Made by a program: the position numbers and the translations under genes | Part shown: positions 31,821-44,909 of the stretch, piece after piece | How positions within the stretch are numbered: the first letter of the stretch is position 1 | Layout of the letters: the number at the start of each line of letters is the position of its first letter | Assembly: GCA_030407085.1 (NCBI GenBank) | Contig: CM059587.1 | Coordinates: 69,285,001 to 69,349,000 of the forward strand | Direction of reading: 5' to 3' | DNA length: 64,000 nucleotides | DNA from: Trichopria drosophilae | Taxonomy: Eukaryota > Arthropoda > Insecta > Hymenoptera > Diapriidae | The notes under the pieces: model-generated | The model's database searches: none | The model's input: only the letters and a program-made list of their open reading frames with translations | What the model was told of the DNA's origin: nothing

Positions 31821-33783
31821 AAAATATTTTACTAAGTCAATATTATATAAATCGCGCGGTATATCTATTATTTCAAGTAGGCATCGACAAATGATGTTTT
31901 TATATTAGCTAAGCTATCTATTTTCGTATTAAGCGCTTGTAATAAATGACGATTGAGATGTAGCCCTCTATTAGAAAATGATGGATACGTAAAATTTGCG
32001 AAATGTTAACTTATATACATAGAACATAGAATAAAGATTTAAATATTTATAATATTTATTAAACACTGTTAATTAAGTTAACAATGTAATCTTATATTTA
32101 CGCAAGAAAATAGCAAGGCATTCAACATTTGTATTCAAAATTATTTACTTTAAGGTTCAAATCATATTTGAAGACACATTAACATTTAACTTGTAAGATT
32201 AGTTACGTCAAACGATGCCATATTTAGGAATGTTGGCAGCCATCTCCTCGTTTCTAATTTCGCATTAAAAATATACATCATAACACACAAATAGTTAAAA
32301 TGCAGATCTCATAATAGTTCGCGTAACAACGAATATACTAAACTAAAATTGTGTCACATTAGAAATAAAATAATTGTTTTTTACACTTAATTATTGTTGA
32401 ACTAACGTCAGGTCAAGTGTTCTTATTTAATACTAATTTAAAAAAGTAAATGTGATTTCAGATTTGGATGAAACGATTCATCGTCTAAACGAAAAGAATC
32501 CAAGAATATCGTAAATCGTAATAAATTTTCGTGGAGTGAAAAAATAAAATTTTCTCTTAACATTCAATTAGTCCGTGCAACGTAGTTTCAATAAAATCGC
32601 AATGTTCGTAAAGAATTGATAACCATAATAATTTTCAAATTTTTTGCATTTTTTCAAATTTGGCACCATATTGGAATTTCTGTTAGTCGTAATTAAATTT
32701 TAACCTCGGAATATGGAAGAGCGACCTAGAAAACATTAACATATGGCGTTACAATCCCATTCTCCGAAGCTTTACTAAAGTAATTAACTAATAAATACAA
32801 CAATAAAAAGAGATAATTAACATATTTCAAGGTGTTTCTGACATTTCGTCTCAATTCAATAATTGATATTTCTACAAATTAGATTCATAAGAAATATGTC
32901 TACTTAAATAAATAAAAATATTAATTAAGAGACTGCGTTTAAATCAATTAATTTATCATATTTTTAGTCAACTTCCCCTTGAATTGTTTGATTTCGCAAT
33001 TAGATAAATAGCTCGCGTTAAATTCTCAAAACGCGAATATGAACACTTGACTAGCATTCCAACGTGTGTAATATAGTCGTGTTCTACTGCACTCACTTGT
33101 TTTGATTAACGAGCTGTCCGATGAAATATGGATCTTTGAAACTTGTGTTTTGCGAATGTCAAATTGTTTACCAATATTCAATAACAGAATTAGTAATAAA
33201 TGTTTTGGGATGAAATATCTATGTCCTTCTATATGAAGGATTAATAGTTACGAATAAAATGATAACATTTTTTATTGGTTTGTCATGAAAAATATACGCT
33301 GTTATCTTCAGTTTAGTAGAAAAGGCTTGTCATGTATTTTCAAACACAAATTGACATTCTGCAATCTAGTTATCTACATTGTTTAGTTATTACATAAATT
33401 AGGTATGTCAGGAGGAAATATTGAAAATATAGTTTTCCTGGGTCTCTTGCATTCTTTATAGTTCAGCAAAGTTCATAGATTATATTTTCAGTGAAGAAAA
33501 TCATACAGATTTTATTTTGTGAGGTTATTTTATTTTATACAATAATATAATCATCCTTTTAACAAAATAATTTAATAATTTAATTCTAAAATCCGTAAAG
33601 ACATTTTTCTCAAATTAATTTCTTAATTCGTGAACATTTACTTATTATTACTTTTTGCCGCTTAGGGTAAGTAATCTGATAACCGGACAAGATATAGAAG
33701 ACGGAATTATTTAGTTAATGCAAATAAGTGAAAATGATTATTGAATAAACCTTATTTCCGTATTTGTTAGTTTCTCCAAGCAA
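31821..33783. other. No gene seen
   Basis: AT-rich DNA with no supported feature. Confidence 0.5.
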
Positions 33784-34094
33784 CACGGAGAAAAATAATC
33801 AGCAAAATCAGCCGAAAAATCCGCAGATTCTACCAATTTTATCCTATAGGGACAGCGGTTGGAATTCCGTAGTGATAGCCGATAATTTCAGCTAAATTTA
33901 CTGAAAAAGTCCGCAAATTTAACGGAACAAATCTGCTAATGTAGCGGAAATTTAGAGCTAAGCGCGAATTGAGTAGGGTTAAGGCTACATTAGCGGAATC
34001 AAAACAGCTAAAATTGCATATATTTTCGGCAATTCCAGCCGAAAATTTTAGCTGATATGAATCAGCTAACCCAGCGGAGTCATTTTTCTCCGTG
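33784..34094. mobile_element. 311-bp miniature element with CACGGAGAAAAAT ends
   Basis: CACGGAGAAAAAT at the left and ATTTTTCTCCGTG at the right are a perfect 13-bp inverted pair. The interior repeats words such as CAGCTAA and GCGGAA in both orientations. No coding capacity. Confidence 0.75.
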
Positions 34095-34661
34095 AATGTA
34101 CTCGTATCCCCATAAAGTCTTGATGTTCGTTAAGGATGTCTGTAAACTCGGAATAAGTAGGTATAATAGAAATATATACAGACTGCCCGAAAAGTATGAA
34201 AACGGTCATGTAACTTTTGAAAGAAAAGATATTTCGAAAATCGCTGAAACACGTGAAACGATTTTTCAAAAAATCTGTTTTTTTCCGCGGGGTTCCACCC
34301 CCCCCCCCCCCGCCCAAGGGGGGGGGCGTGGGGCACGAGGGGGATGAATATCTTAAATGGCAACATGGGTCGAGTGGGGGCTCAGTTGAAAGGTCTTTTC
34401 GAGACGAATACAAAAGGCATAGACAAAAATACTAGGCATAGATGCCGTTGCGTCCACTTGTCGCGGAAATATTCGTCGTTTAAAATTTTTAATCTCAGAA
34501 ACCAATATTCCGATCCAACATAGCACACAAAATTCTTAGCACCCTCCTCTTTAACACGGGTTTGCGACTATCAATGGCAGATTTCTGATATTTTTTTTAC
34601 ATTTTGTCCTTTCCATTGTTTCACGTGTTTCTGCGATTTTCGAAAATTTTTTTTCTTTCTA
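34095..34661. repeat. Repeat fragments and a C14/G9 hairpin
   Basis: 34205-34290 (AACACGTGAAACGATTTTTC) recurs inverted at 36390-36475 and, partly, at 34618-34655. C14 at 34298-34311 is followed by a G9 run, and these can pair. The overlapping 70-115-codon frames over 34066-34435 on both strands are produced by this GC-rich tract. Confidence 0.6.
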
Positions 34662-35712
34662 CACGGAGAAAAAATTACCTGAAAAATTACCGTGGTAGTC
34701 ATCTGAAAACGGGTGCAACTTGATTTTTCGGAAATATTTATAGCAACAGACAAGAAATATTGCTTTTCTGGACAGGAATATTTGCAAAAACGGCTAGATA
34801 TTTTTATGTACGAGATAGTCGAAATGTTCAGTGTAGCACAGTAAAATTTACAGGACATTGAGTTTTTAAGTTAGTGCAAGTCAAATAATCCCCAATATTT
34901 TAAGAATTTATAATATGTTGCTTCATTATTTTTACTGTGCCATTTCTCGAAGTGGAAGCGAAAGTTACCGAACATATCCGAATGCTACCGAATGCTAACT
35001 GCGGTGAAAACAAAAGAGCACCAATATGGCGGCCGAATAGTCCGACGTACGGGTCTGAACTGGTCGGAACCGAGTAGTTTGGTGATTAACTGTTTTTGTT
35101 CTCGTTGCAGTAATTTCTTTTGAACACGCTTAGCCAATTTATACAGGGTGATATGAATATGTGAATCAGTTATTAATAGTCCTTTTCCTATTGCCTTAAA
35201 TTTTAATAAAATATAAATATTACTTTTTCAAGTTGAAAGTAAAACAGAATTTTTTTTCATGCATACAAATAATATACAACAAACATTGATATATCTTGTC
35301 AGCTGACAGTAAATGTCGATAAGGCTTTTACGATTTTAAGAACTATTGATATTACTTGTGGGCTAGCAATTTTTTTCATCTATACCCAATACGCGAGATC
35401 GTATGCAAAATTTTCAAGTATTTTCTGTTTGCATTCGATTTGTTTCCATTTTTGAATGAACTGTGAGCCAAAAATTTTTACTATGCTCTGACCCAGGAAT
35501 TTCTACTGTATTGTAGCACAGGAATTTTTGCTGTATCGTGGCACAGGAATTTTTACTGTGCTCTTGATCCGAAATTTTACATGTTACTTTGGAAAAATTC
35601 AGCATAGCAATGTAAATTTTAATTTGCCAACAACATGCACTGCGTACATGGGATAGCACGGTAATTTTTCAGGATATTTCCGTACAAAAATTCTGGGAAT
35701 TTTTTCTCCGTG
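34662..35712. mobile_element. 1.05-kb TA-flanked inverted-repeat element
   Basis: CACGGAGAAAAAATTACC follows TA at 34660-34661, and AATTTTTTCTCCGTG is followed by TA at 35713-35714. A TA duplication fits a Tc1/mariner-type mechanism. No transposase is visible. Frames inside (34571-34858, 35414-35659, minus) read through repeats and show no domain. Confidence 0.75.
35463..35585 (+). repeat. ~30-bp degenerate tandem repeat
   Basis: Four units of the type GCACAGGAATTTTTACTGT. It lies inside the TA-flanked element. Confidence 0.7.
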
Positions 35713-36389
35713 TACAGGACCGTTTTTATATTTCGTGAAAAGTGTGTAAACTGTCGGATATCGCGAGAAATACAGGTCGAATAAAAAAAGAATAATTTTT
35801 ATTGCAGATTTCGTTTGTTCAGAAAAAGTTACTTAAATTTTACCTTATTATTATGATCGTTTTAGTGGATACATGGCACTGTAATCGTCGAAAATAAAAT
35901 TATGCTAAAGTGATAAGCTGGTTCAAATATTAAAAATTTAGTACGAGTTTCTTACAATAAGTGCAGTCGAATCGCGAAATCTTTTGAGTTTCAATAATTA
36001 AAGTATCGCGATCCTGCTGAAAAAGATTCACGTACACAAGAACGTCGTTTTCGTTGAAGGTGACCCACAGAATAAACATTCGAAATTTTTCTTTGCGTGT
36101 GATAGAACTTTCAAATTTTTCACGGCTATTTCGTACAATATATCGTTGACAGATGGCAGCATTCGTGTACTTCTTGATTACGGCTTTCTCGTAAAGGAAG
36201 TGCATTTTGTTCAGAATATTCTAACGGGAAGATGGAGCAAAATTTATATTGAGTGTAACTCGAATGATACGATAATACTGCGCTTATTTGTACGACAATT
36301 TTAGTTTTAACTTTCTACCATTATAATTTCTTCATATGTTTTCATTTTTTTTTTCGTTTTATCACCATTTACTCAAAATTACTTCCTGC
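35713..36389. other. No supported gene
   Basis: A 91-codon minus-strand frame (36205-35930) contains a CTYCK pair but no complete zinc finger or other domain, so I leave it uncalled. Confidence 0.4.
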
Positions 36390-36475
36390 TTTCCCGCAGA
36401 AAAAACAGATTTTTTGAAAAATCGTTTCACGTGTTTCAACGATTTTCGAAATATCTTTTCTTTCAAAAGTTACAG
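36390..36475. repeat. Inverted copy of the 34.2-kb repeat
   Basis: GAAAAATCGTTTCACGTGTTT and the following CGAAATATCTTTTCTTTC block are the reverse complement of 34205-34290. Confidence 0.75.
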
Positions 36476-39046
36476 GATCCACATTAATTCTCATATTTCA
36501 CGCCTGTCCTGGTCTCATACAACTGAAGCTTACTCGATGGAGTTAATTTTGAACCTCGTCTTCCCATTTCTACGGAATGATTTGCATTTCAAATTATTTT
36601 CTTTTGAAAAGCGAATAGTTTGAACAAAAATCTCAGCAGTGGGATGTGTGTTGAAAATGCTAGTTTCTCACGATTAATAATTTTATGTCGATCCTCTATG
36701 GGATTTCCCGATAATCGGGATTTGGAATATTAGCGCATCCACTACATTCGGCCGCAATACCATTTTGGGAATCCTTCGCATTTCACGTTACAGACCGAAT
36801 GAAAAGCGTACAGTAGCTTCAAAATGACAAAAGCCGCGTGAACGCATACATATGGATTTATGGAAGCTGAGGCACCCCGATGGCTAGTCATCCGTTCATC
36901 GGGAATTCAAGAGCCATCGATCCCGCATGCGACGGTTGGTCCTATATGGGCAACGGGGATATTACAAGCGGACGGTTCGAATCAGCGAAACACATTTCCG
37001 GTTAATTTTGATACAACATTATTAATGCGGTTCTGTCATTAAATGCTGTGCTTGACTGGATGATTGGCGCGACGCATCGACGTTGTACGGAGGCGAAGAC
37101 TAAATCCAATCGTTCCCGAATTCGCTAGTGAATTATCTCCAGAAATTGCAGCGGAACCGAAGGACTAACTGGATGTCACTTGCATGTACGAAATGGTGTC
37201 GCACGTGCCGAGAAACGTAACGCCTTAATGGCGATGGTATGCATCGCGCCATGTAATGGAAACGAATCTCCAGAAATTTCCATTCTAGTCTGACATGATT
37301 TCCATGATTTCTTGAAGACATGGTACTCATTTTAATAAGTTATATAAACGTTTTTGGAGACAAAGCTAAATTCGATTCGACACAAGACTTCGGAAACAGC
37401 TGATATCACTAAAAAATTTAACGTCAGGAGTTTGACGAAATACGACTATGCAGTTGGAGATTGATTACTAGTTGCCTATACTGAAAATACGCCAGACATT
37501 TTCTCGTTAGGAAATGAGAAAAAAGGCAGGAATGAAAATATAAATACTGTTTTACGGTGCAAACGTTAAATTTGAAAATCTTCCCGAATATGCAAAGCTC
37601 ATAAACGTTGGCCAAACTAAACTTCACTATCCGCTAAAGAACTCGCACAAATCCTCGGTTTTACCTACCTGTTTATGTACCGTTTACACGGTTCCTTCGT
37701 AAATCTGATTTCGTAATAACCTTAAAACTCGGAATGAATGAAACGAGCCGAAAGTAAAAAACGCCCTCATTGTTTCCTCGGGATGAATTCGATAAAATCC
37801 GTGTTTCAAGCGCGCCGTTAAATTTCTTGACCGAGTTGCTACCATTATCGTTCTCGTGCGCTTTTCATTGAAATTCTTTAATAAATGTGCAAGTTGTAAT
37901 GGGTCGGAAAATCAACGAACGAGGCTATCGCCGATATGACGATCCGAATAGGGAGAAACGAAATGCATACACGTACACGAGTGCCTGGGAACATTTACAT
38001 TCAATGATAGTGATGTATATTCTGGTGTCAGCGTTTCCGGCGTTTCGTTTTGTGCTTCGGCTGCCAGAACAATGGAACAGACGAGATCTGAGGGGGAAAA
38101 CTGAATTAGATGGTGGGAGAAAGTATCCCTTGGTATAAGTTACTGGACTGTCGCCGTCGCCTGTCCGATGGTGATAAGGAAGATGCTGCTTGTTTCGAGC
38201 AGGTTTCCGAGATTTCTAGCAAGGTCCACCGTCTATTACTTCTGGATCTCGCCGTTATTTGATCGGTCTTATCAGTGTGCGACAAGTGGCGGCAACCGAG
38301 TTTGGTCGGCCATCTCATCTACGAAGACCGACGATGACGTACGTAAGGGGCCGGAAGCGGAAGTGGCAAGCGATCCGTTCAAGAGTTTGCAGTTTCCAAC
38401 CGCTCCCCTCTCAGCTTCTGCTTCGTACTCGTACCAAACTGACAATATTCTTGAATTTTCCACTTCAAACAACTCTAGTGTATATAAGGTATTGGATACC
38501 TCCTTCTGATACATTAGTCTTGCAACACACGATATCTGTTTCATTAATTTAAGTCTACTTACTATTTGCGAGGCATCAAATACATTCTACATTTTTCTAA
38601 CGATATTCAATTATTACAAAAAGTTGTCCAACTTCAAAATATTTTGAATTTGTTGTTTTCCAGAATTTATCAGCTAATAATTTTGAAAATATTTGCTTTT
38701 TTTCGATCCTCAGAGAAATCAGATTATTGAAATACGATGAGGTTCAATGCAAAATGGATGCCGTAGTCTGAAATACATTTTTATAAATATGTTTTTTAAA
38801 ATAACTAATTTCTGCTTATTTTTAAGATGTATTTTTTTTATATTTTATAGGTTTAATTTAAATTAGAACTAGTGGTTTCGACCTTTAGCTCATGTACTCT
38901 TAGAATGGGCTGGGTTTAGTATACCCAGCTGTTCAATTGAGAGTAGAGAAAACTGAAAATGATCAATTCAAAACTTCGACCCCCAGCAAATTTCATCCGG
39001 AGCATTATTATATATATAATATATCTATAAATACAAATCTTCTTAA
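36476..39046. other. No gene seen; GC-richer stretch
   Basis: 36650-38540 is richer in GC than the surroundings, with frames of 60-113 codons on both strands, none recognisable. 38865-38990 contains a degenerate piece of the foldback-arm family (AAAACTTCGACCCCCAGC). Confidence 0.4.
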
Positions 39047-39948
39047 CCCCTTTCATGCCAAACGGCCATAATTTTTTATGTTTATCGAGGGAATATTTAT
39101 CTGTGTAATGTTAAGTAAATAAATGTCAAAACCATATTTTTTGACGTATTTTTTTTTCCATACTTTTAAAATCTGCTGTTAATTTTGTTCTATGACGTTT
39201 GATTTTTTCAAAATGGCGGCTAATTTATAAAAAACGTGATTTTAAAAATTTGTTTATTTGTTTAACGAACTGGCTAATAATGTTCTCGTTATCAGATCGA
39301 TACAAGTGTCTGGATTCTGTGGAATAATCACCGTAACCAAAATTTAAGCGATGTCAACATTCAAAATGGCCGATCAAATATGATGGCTTTTTCACTCATT
39401 TTTAATGTTCTTTCATTTTTTGTATGCTTTTAGTCCCTGACGTTTGCTTTTTGAATTGTTTTGTTATATTTATCTCAGCCTGATACCGATTATGCTATAG
39501 AACATAGCAATACAAGATGATATCGAATTAAAACTGAGATAAATATAATAAATCTATTGAAAAAGAAAATGTCATGGACTAAAACATAAAATAAAATGAA
39601 AAACGTAAATAAAGCGTGTAAATTCCGCCATATTGGATCGGTCATTTTGAATTTTGACATCCTGCATCGCTTAACAGGATCCAGACGCTTGTACCAATCC
39701 GACAATGGAAACATTATTAGCTAGTACGTTAAACAAATAATAAATGTAAAAAATCACATGTTTTTTGTAAATTAGTCGCCATTTTGAAAGAATCAGACGC
39801 CACAGAACAAAACAAATAGCAGATTTGAAAAGTGCAGACAAAAGTTCACCAGAAAATATGGTTTTGAAATTTGTTTGCTTATCATTACACAGATAAAATA
39901 TTCATTTGAAAAGCACAAATCAGTTGTGGCCTATTGGCATGAAAAGGA
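39047..39948. mobile_element. 902-bp TTAA-flanked palindromic element
   Basis: TTAA lies at 39043-39046 and 39949-39952. The ends CCCCTTTCATGCCAA and TTGGCATGAAAAGGA mirror each other, and the two halves are inverted over ~400 bp (AAAATGGCGGCTAATTT against AAATTAGTCGCCATTTT). TTAA target duplication and C-rich ends suit the piggyBac superfamily. The element has no gene and must be non-autonomous. Confidence 0.8.
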
Positions 39949-39952
39949 TTAA

Positions 39953-40379
39953 GTGCTTTAATTTCTTGTATTAAGGCACATTCGTGGCGTTAATAGTATG
40001 AAATAAATAAATCATAATAAACTAAGAACTGAAAAGCTCCACTTTGCACATACAATTAAATTCCCATATCAATGCATGTATTTTTTTTAAACTGTTATGC
40101 TACAATATACTGGTCATGTTAACTTGATTATTTTCATAACCGTTGAGTCTACGAAAAAATGCATGTAATATTCTCGGTAAAATATTTTATGCTCTACTGT
40201 TTTTGTTAGAAGCATTTTTTTGGTGTGATAGTGATTTTTATTTTGGCTAAGAAATGCGAAAAGAGTTTTTCAACTTTGTTTTTTGTTCTACCGCCTCAAA
40301 ATCTAATATGGATCGACTTGAAAAACAAATCAGATCTATGTTAGGCCATGTCAAACTCAGAAAGAGGTTGAACTTTAAA
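39953..40379. other. No gene seen
   Basis: AT-rich spacer. Confidence 0.4.
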
Positions 40380-40560
40380 ATCTTAATAAAAATGACACAT
40401 ACGGATGGACGGACATACGTATAAGATCACAGATACAAATTGTTTATTGCATTTCTATGATCTTTTGGGTCTGAAACGTCGACATTTAATGAAAAACTGT
40501 AACGTAATTTTTGTTTGACGCAGTGAGCAAAATCAACACTTTTTTTCAGATGTCGACAAA
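40380..40560 (+). repeat. Diverged copy of the conserved repeat core
   Basis: GGATGGACGGACATACGTA is followed by GTCTGAAACGTCGACATTTA and a degraded ACTGTAACGTAATTTTT. The order matches the 21.7-21.9 kb copy. Confidence 0.7.
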
Positions 40561-41659
40561 CACCTACGGTATAATTTTATTACTTCATATAAGCAGGAAT
40601 GGTTTTACACTAAAGAAATGTAGTTGAATCAAAATGTATTATGATATAGTTAAAATAACATTTTCTCCTCTTTGATCCATGCAGGTCGTGGAATTAGGCC
40701 CCAATTTTGTACTCAAAATGACGTCTGTATGTACAAAGAATGGATATTGTTAGCCTTGTATTTGGTAAAATGTGCAAATATTACACCCAACATTATTCCT
40801 ATTAAGTATTAAATGCTTAAAAAATGTTTTCTGTTTCCAAACCAATGTTTGTTAAGTTATCTTAATATAAATAAATCTACAATTTTAATTTTATTATACA
40901 TTTTATAAGTTCGATTTATTGTAGAATAGTTCATAAGAGGTAGAATCGAGAAAATAGGAAAATGTCAATATGCTTCGACTTAATTACCACCAACAGCATT
41001 AAAGTAGCATAATATTTTTGCTTTATCGTCTGGATCTTAAAACTATTTGTTAATTCAAGCTCTGAAAAAAAGCAATGCAATATACAAAGGCAAAAATTAG
41101 AGTTAATATTATTATTAGATGTAAATTGAAAATACTAAAGGAGGACGATTCTTAATATACACAAAATCAATTTTTAACATGCTTTAAAGTAGTAGACTTT
41201 TCGCGACTATACGTCTAATATATAATATTTAGGTATTTTTCTAATCCATTCAGTAATTTATATTTCTTTATACGATCACCAGCAATAGTAACTCGTTTGC
41301 CTTTTCCAAATAGTATTTGTTTCATCTCTTATAGAGTAAATATAACCCGGCAAATTATTGCCACGAATTAATAAAAAGCGTGACCCACACAAACATTACA
41401 ATATGCCAAAAGTCAGTATACGATATAGGACAAAGTAAGTTTGTTTCTTACCCCTTCTCTTGCATATCAATGCGATCGTGTATGGTTTTATACGTAATGC
41501 ATAAAGACGCATAAACTACAAGAAATTCTCAAATTAATTTATCAAACAGACAACAAAGTGTAATTCGCAATAAATAAAATAAAGGAATATAGTAAATGTT
41601 TTTATTAAATAGGCACAGTTAAAAACCATATTCATTACTGGAAAGACTGGTGGTTGGTA
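40561..41659. other. No gene seen
   Basis: AT-rich DNA without supported frames. Confidence 0.45.
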
Positions 41660-41912
41660 CACTGAGTGAAATTGTACAGGAAGGTGTCTAAAATTAATAG
41701 GAAAAATTACTATTCTCGCTAAGCATTTGAGGACAGACGTGAAATAATTTTAATAAATATACTATTAGACAAATATATTTTGATATTGTTCTGTAAGTTC
41801 ACCAGAATAATAAAATATATAAGCTTCTGAAATTAACAATGATTTAGTCGAAAATGTAATCAGTGAGAACTGTAAAAACGTTGGTCATGACCAATGAAAA
41901 GTGAATCACGGG

Positions 41913-41945
<33 letters not shown>

Positions 41946-41960
41946 ATAGTAAAACCGTTG

Positions 41961-42018
<58 letters not shown>

Positions 42019-42730
42019 CAACGGTTTTACTATGTATTCTGACTATAGTAAAGTATTCTACATCAGAACAGAGTAAATTTCATGAACGATTAAATGTCGG
42101 CATTAGAGGATTCCTACGATCTTGTTGCGTTTGTCGCCGTCACGCGCGCACGCGATGCTCGTAGGTTGTGTTCAGTGCGGCTCCCGTTATAGAAATGAGT
42201 TTTCGTTCCCTTCGAAAGCAGATCAAACGACAAAATTGAAGACTGCACATAGATTGGGCAGTACGGCCGACAGTATAATATTAAACCAATGGCACTTGTT
42301 TCTGTAAAGGCATAGGATGTTACTTTTTAGTTTTTACCAGCTAGAGTGTAGACAACCTAATACCGGATCGAACTTTTCGATTTCTTTTTGTTTTATGTAA
42401 GTAATTTATGGAAAATTGTATAGCTTATAGCATTTTTTATGTTTATATACATATATTATACATTTTTGTTCTTCATCTACGTTATTTATATAAAATAAAA
42501 ATTAAAGCAATTCCACTTTATTATGATAAAAATATTAAAATTATTATTCTATATATGCATAGTTTCCTATTTCTGGAGTTGTCATGTAATAAAAAAAATC
42601 CTATTCTGGAATAGTAAAAATTATTATTCAATTATTAAACATTGCTATTCTGCAAGTCTGTCCCCAAATTCCTATCGAAGAAGTAATTTTTCTTAATTTT
42701 TTATAACGTCCTATAAAATTTCTCTCAGTG
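41660..42730. mobile_element. 1.07-kb TA-flanked element, CACTGAGTGAAATT ends
   Basis: CACTGAGTGAAATT follows TA at 41658-41659, and AAATTTCTCTCAGTG precedes TA at 42731-42732. The inverted similarity extends ~80 bp inward (GAGGACAGACGTG against CAAGTCTGTCCCC). A shortened inverted copy lies at 51270-51897. No transposase; frames inside come from the TA microsatellite. Confidence 0.8.
41920..42038. repeat. (TA)n microsatellite framed by a perfect inverted pair
   Basis: CATAGTAAAACCGTTGGTGA at 41945 is followed by ~24 TA units and then the exact reverse complement of the same 20 bp. A second TA run lies just left. The whole could extrude as a cruciform. Confidence 0.9.
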
Positions 42731-43371
42731 TATGTATTGGATATGGTGTCACATGAGATTGAATCAATCCAATTTTTGAATAACAAATACTTGAACAGAC
42801 TCTAATGAAAAAATCGGAAAACGAATAGGGTAGAGTGGGTGGTTCCAACTGTGAATAATGTATGGTTTGTTGGGATTACATACCAAATCGATGAGACAAA
42901 TATATTGAAACACATTGCAAGTTTCGTGTGTATGTGACTACGTTAAAAAATTTCAGTATTAAAAACCCGGTTTTATTCTTTGATTTTTAAATAATTATAT
43001 TTTTGTCATGCTTTTTTCGTCTCGCAACAGCAGTATATTCTTCAATTCGTTTAATAAATATTTAATAGAAGATACTTCGACACCTCTTACGAAAAACGCT
43101 ATTTCGGGGTTTCCCATTTAAAATAACATATTGAAAGGGCAAATTGGCATAGTCTTTGTAAAAGGTGTGGACTTGTTATTTACATTTCTCGTTCCCTGTT
43201 TCTATAAACCCATGTCATGATTAAGTTAAATTTCAATTCCTAATATTTATTTTTACGATATTGAGGTTCTTATCAAAATTTTGATTTGGTATGAAAATAC
43301 TTCCGACATAAAATTTCACGACAAACAGATGCATGTGCAGCAAGAGGTAAATAAGAAAAATATCTAGTATT
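42731..43371. other. No gene seen
   Basis: AT-rich spacer before the tandem duplication. Confidence 0.4.
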
Positions 43372-43377
43372 TTAGCA

Positions 43378-44700
43378 GGTGCTCTGGAGGTCATGTTCAT
43401 TCTCATCATGATCCCGTAATAGAAGTTTTTCAGTCTCTTGATCTATTTCTGGACTTCCATCGTGAGTGTTCATTAACGACAATGCAGTGGCACCAAAACT
43501 TTTCTTTAACCTGTTTTTTAGTTTATTCCTCTCATAAACTTCTTTCTTCTCTTCTACCCCCTTATCTTCTTCCTGTTTACGTTCTGCGTCGCCTTCTTGC
43601 ACACTTCGTCGATTACTCACAATTTCTTCCATTCGTTTTATTTTCATCCCCTTGTTCTCTTTATCACATTAATAGGGAATCGATGATGTAGGGAACCCTT
43701 AATGCGTATTATTTTATAATGAACCCTTCGATAGCTTCTCTTGTTTGCCTTAAAAGTCGTGTTCCTCATATTCGTTGCCATAAGTTGTTTAAAATTTTTC
43801 GCAAACACAGCAGTCTAATACTTTTTATACCATTCAGGAATTGACTGGTCTGGGACCTACAGTGTTTTGAGGGTTTGGTTGAAGTTTTTCTATAGTACAG
43901 TCTGAAGCTTGTTATTCCTTTTTATCACGTGGAAACATTTTGTTACATAATGGACATGCAATTTTGTCTATTATCTCCACAGGTGCTCTGGAGGTCATTC
44001 CTAAATGTTTAATCTCATCATGATTTTGTAATAGAAGTTTTTCAGTCTCTTGATCTATTCCGGGCCTTCCATCGATAAACTTCTTTCTTCTCCTCTACCC
44101 ACTTATCTTCTTCCTGTTTACGTTATGCGGCGCCTTCTTGCTCTCTTCTTCGATTACTTACAATTTCTTCCATTCGTTTTATTTTCATCCCTTCTTTCTC
44201 TTTATCACACTGAACAGCTATTAATATTTCTACCTTTTCAATGACTTGGTCATGAACTTGTAGTCAATTTCATAATCGATCAATTCACTAATCGCCTAAA
44301 CAGCATACTAGGGAATCGATGATGTAGGGAAAACATAATGGATAATTTTTTATAATGAAACCTTCGATAGCTTCTCTTGTTTGCAGTGAAAGCCGTGTTC
44401 TTTATATATATATTGCCATCGACAGTTGTTTTAAATTTGTCGTAAACACAACAGTCCAATACGTATTATACCATTCAGGAACTGACTGGCCTGGGTCCTA
44501 GAGTATTTTGAAGGGTTGGTTCAAGTTTTTCTCCAGTACAGTTTAGTACCTTGTTATTCCTTTTTAACACGTGGAAACATTTGTTACATAAGGGACGTGC
44601 AATTTTTTCTATTATCTCTACGGTGCTCCGAAGGTCATTCCTAATTGTTTAATCTCGCAATAGAAGTTCTTCAGTCTCTTGATCTATTTCGGGACTTCAT
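43378..44700 (-). pseudogene. Tandemly duplicated decayed coding unit, zinc-finger-like
   Basis: Units begin at 43378, 43982 and 44622 (GGTGCTCTGGAGGTCAT); the third is partial. Minus-strand translation of unit 1 gives a charged, probably coiled-coil segment, 43647-43372 (MKIKRMEEIVSNRR, EEDKGVEEKKEVYERN). Further upstream on that strand come IACPLCNKMFPRDKKE and CCVCEKF, two Cys-x2-Cys pairs, but stops and frameshifts interrupt both units. Unit 2 keeps similar pieces (KIKRMEEIVSNRR). The source gene is unknown to me; a ubiquitin-binding or C2H2 zinc-finger protein is possible. The two units differ by many substitutions, so the duplication is not recent. Confidence 0.55.
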
Positions 44701-44909
44701 TCATACTTATGCTGGTATCATTTTTACTTCGTGTCGTTCTTGCTCTTGGTCCCTTATAATTGCGTTTATCTGTATATGTAGGACGCACTATCATTCGAAA
44801 CTCTTTTATCCTTTTTTTTATCAACTGTTACAGAGCTTTCTGAATTTGGTTCATTTCTATGCAAACCTTCGGAAAAGGCACATCCTCGCAAAAATTTTGA
44901 GACAAGACT

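Noticed and set aside
36876..36990. Possible tRNA (GGTTCGAATC box at 36975 and TGGCTAGT box at 36882)
   Set aside because: The two boxes are ~95 bp apart and the sequence between them does not fold into acceptor, D, anticodon and T arms.
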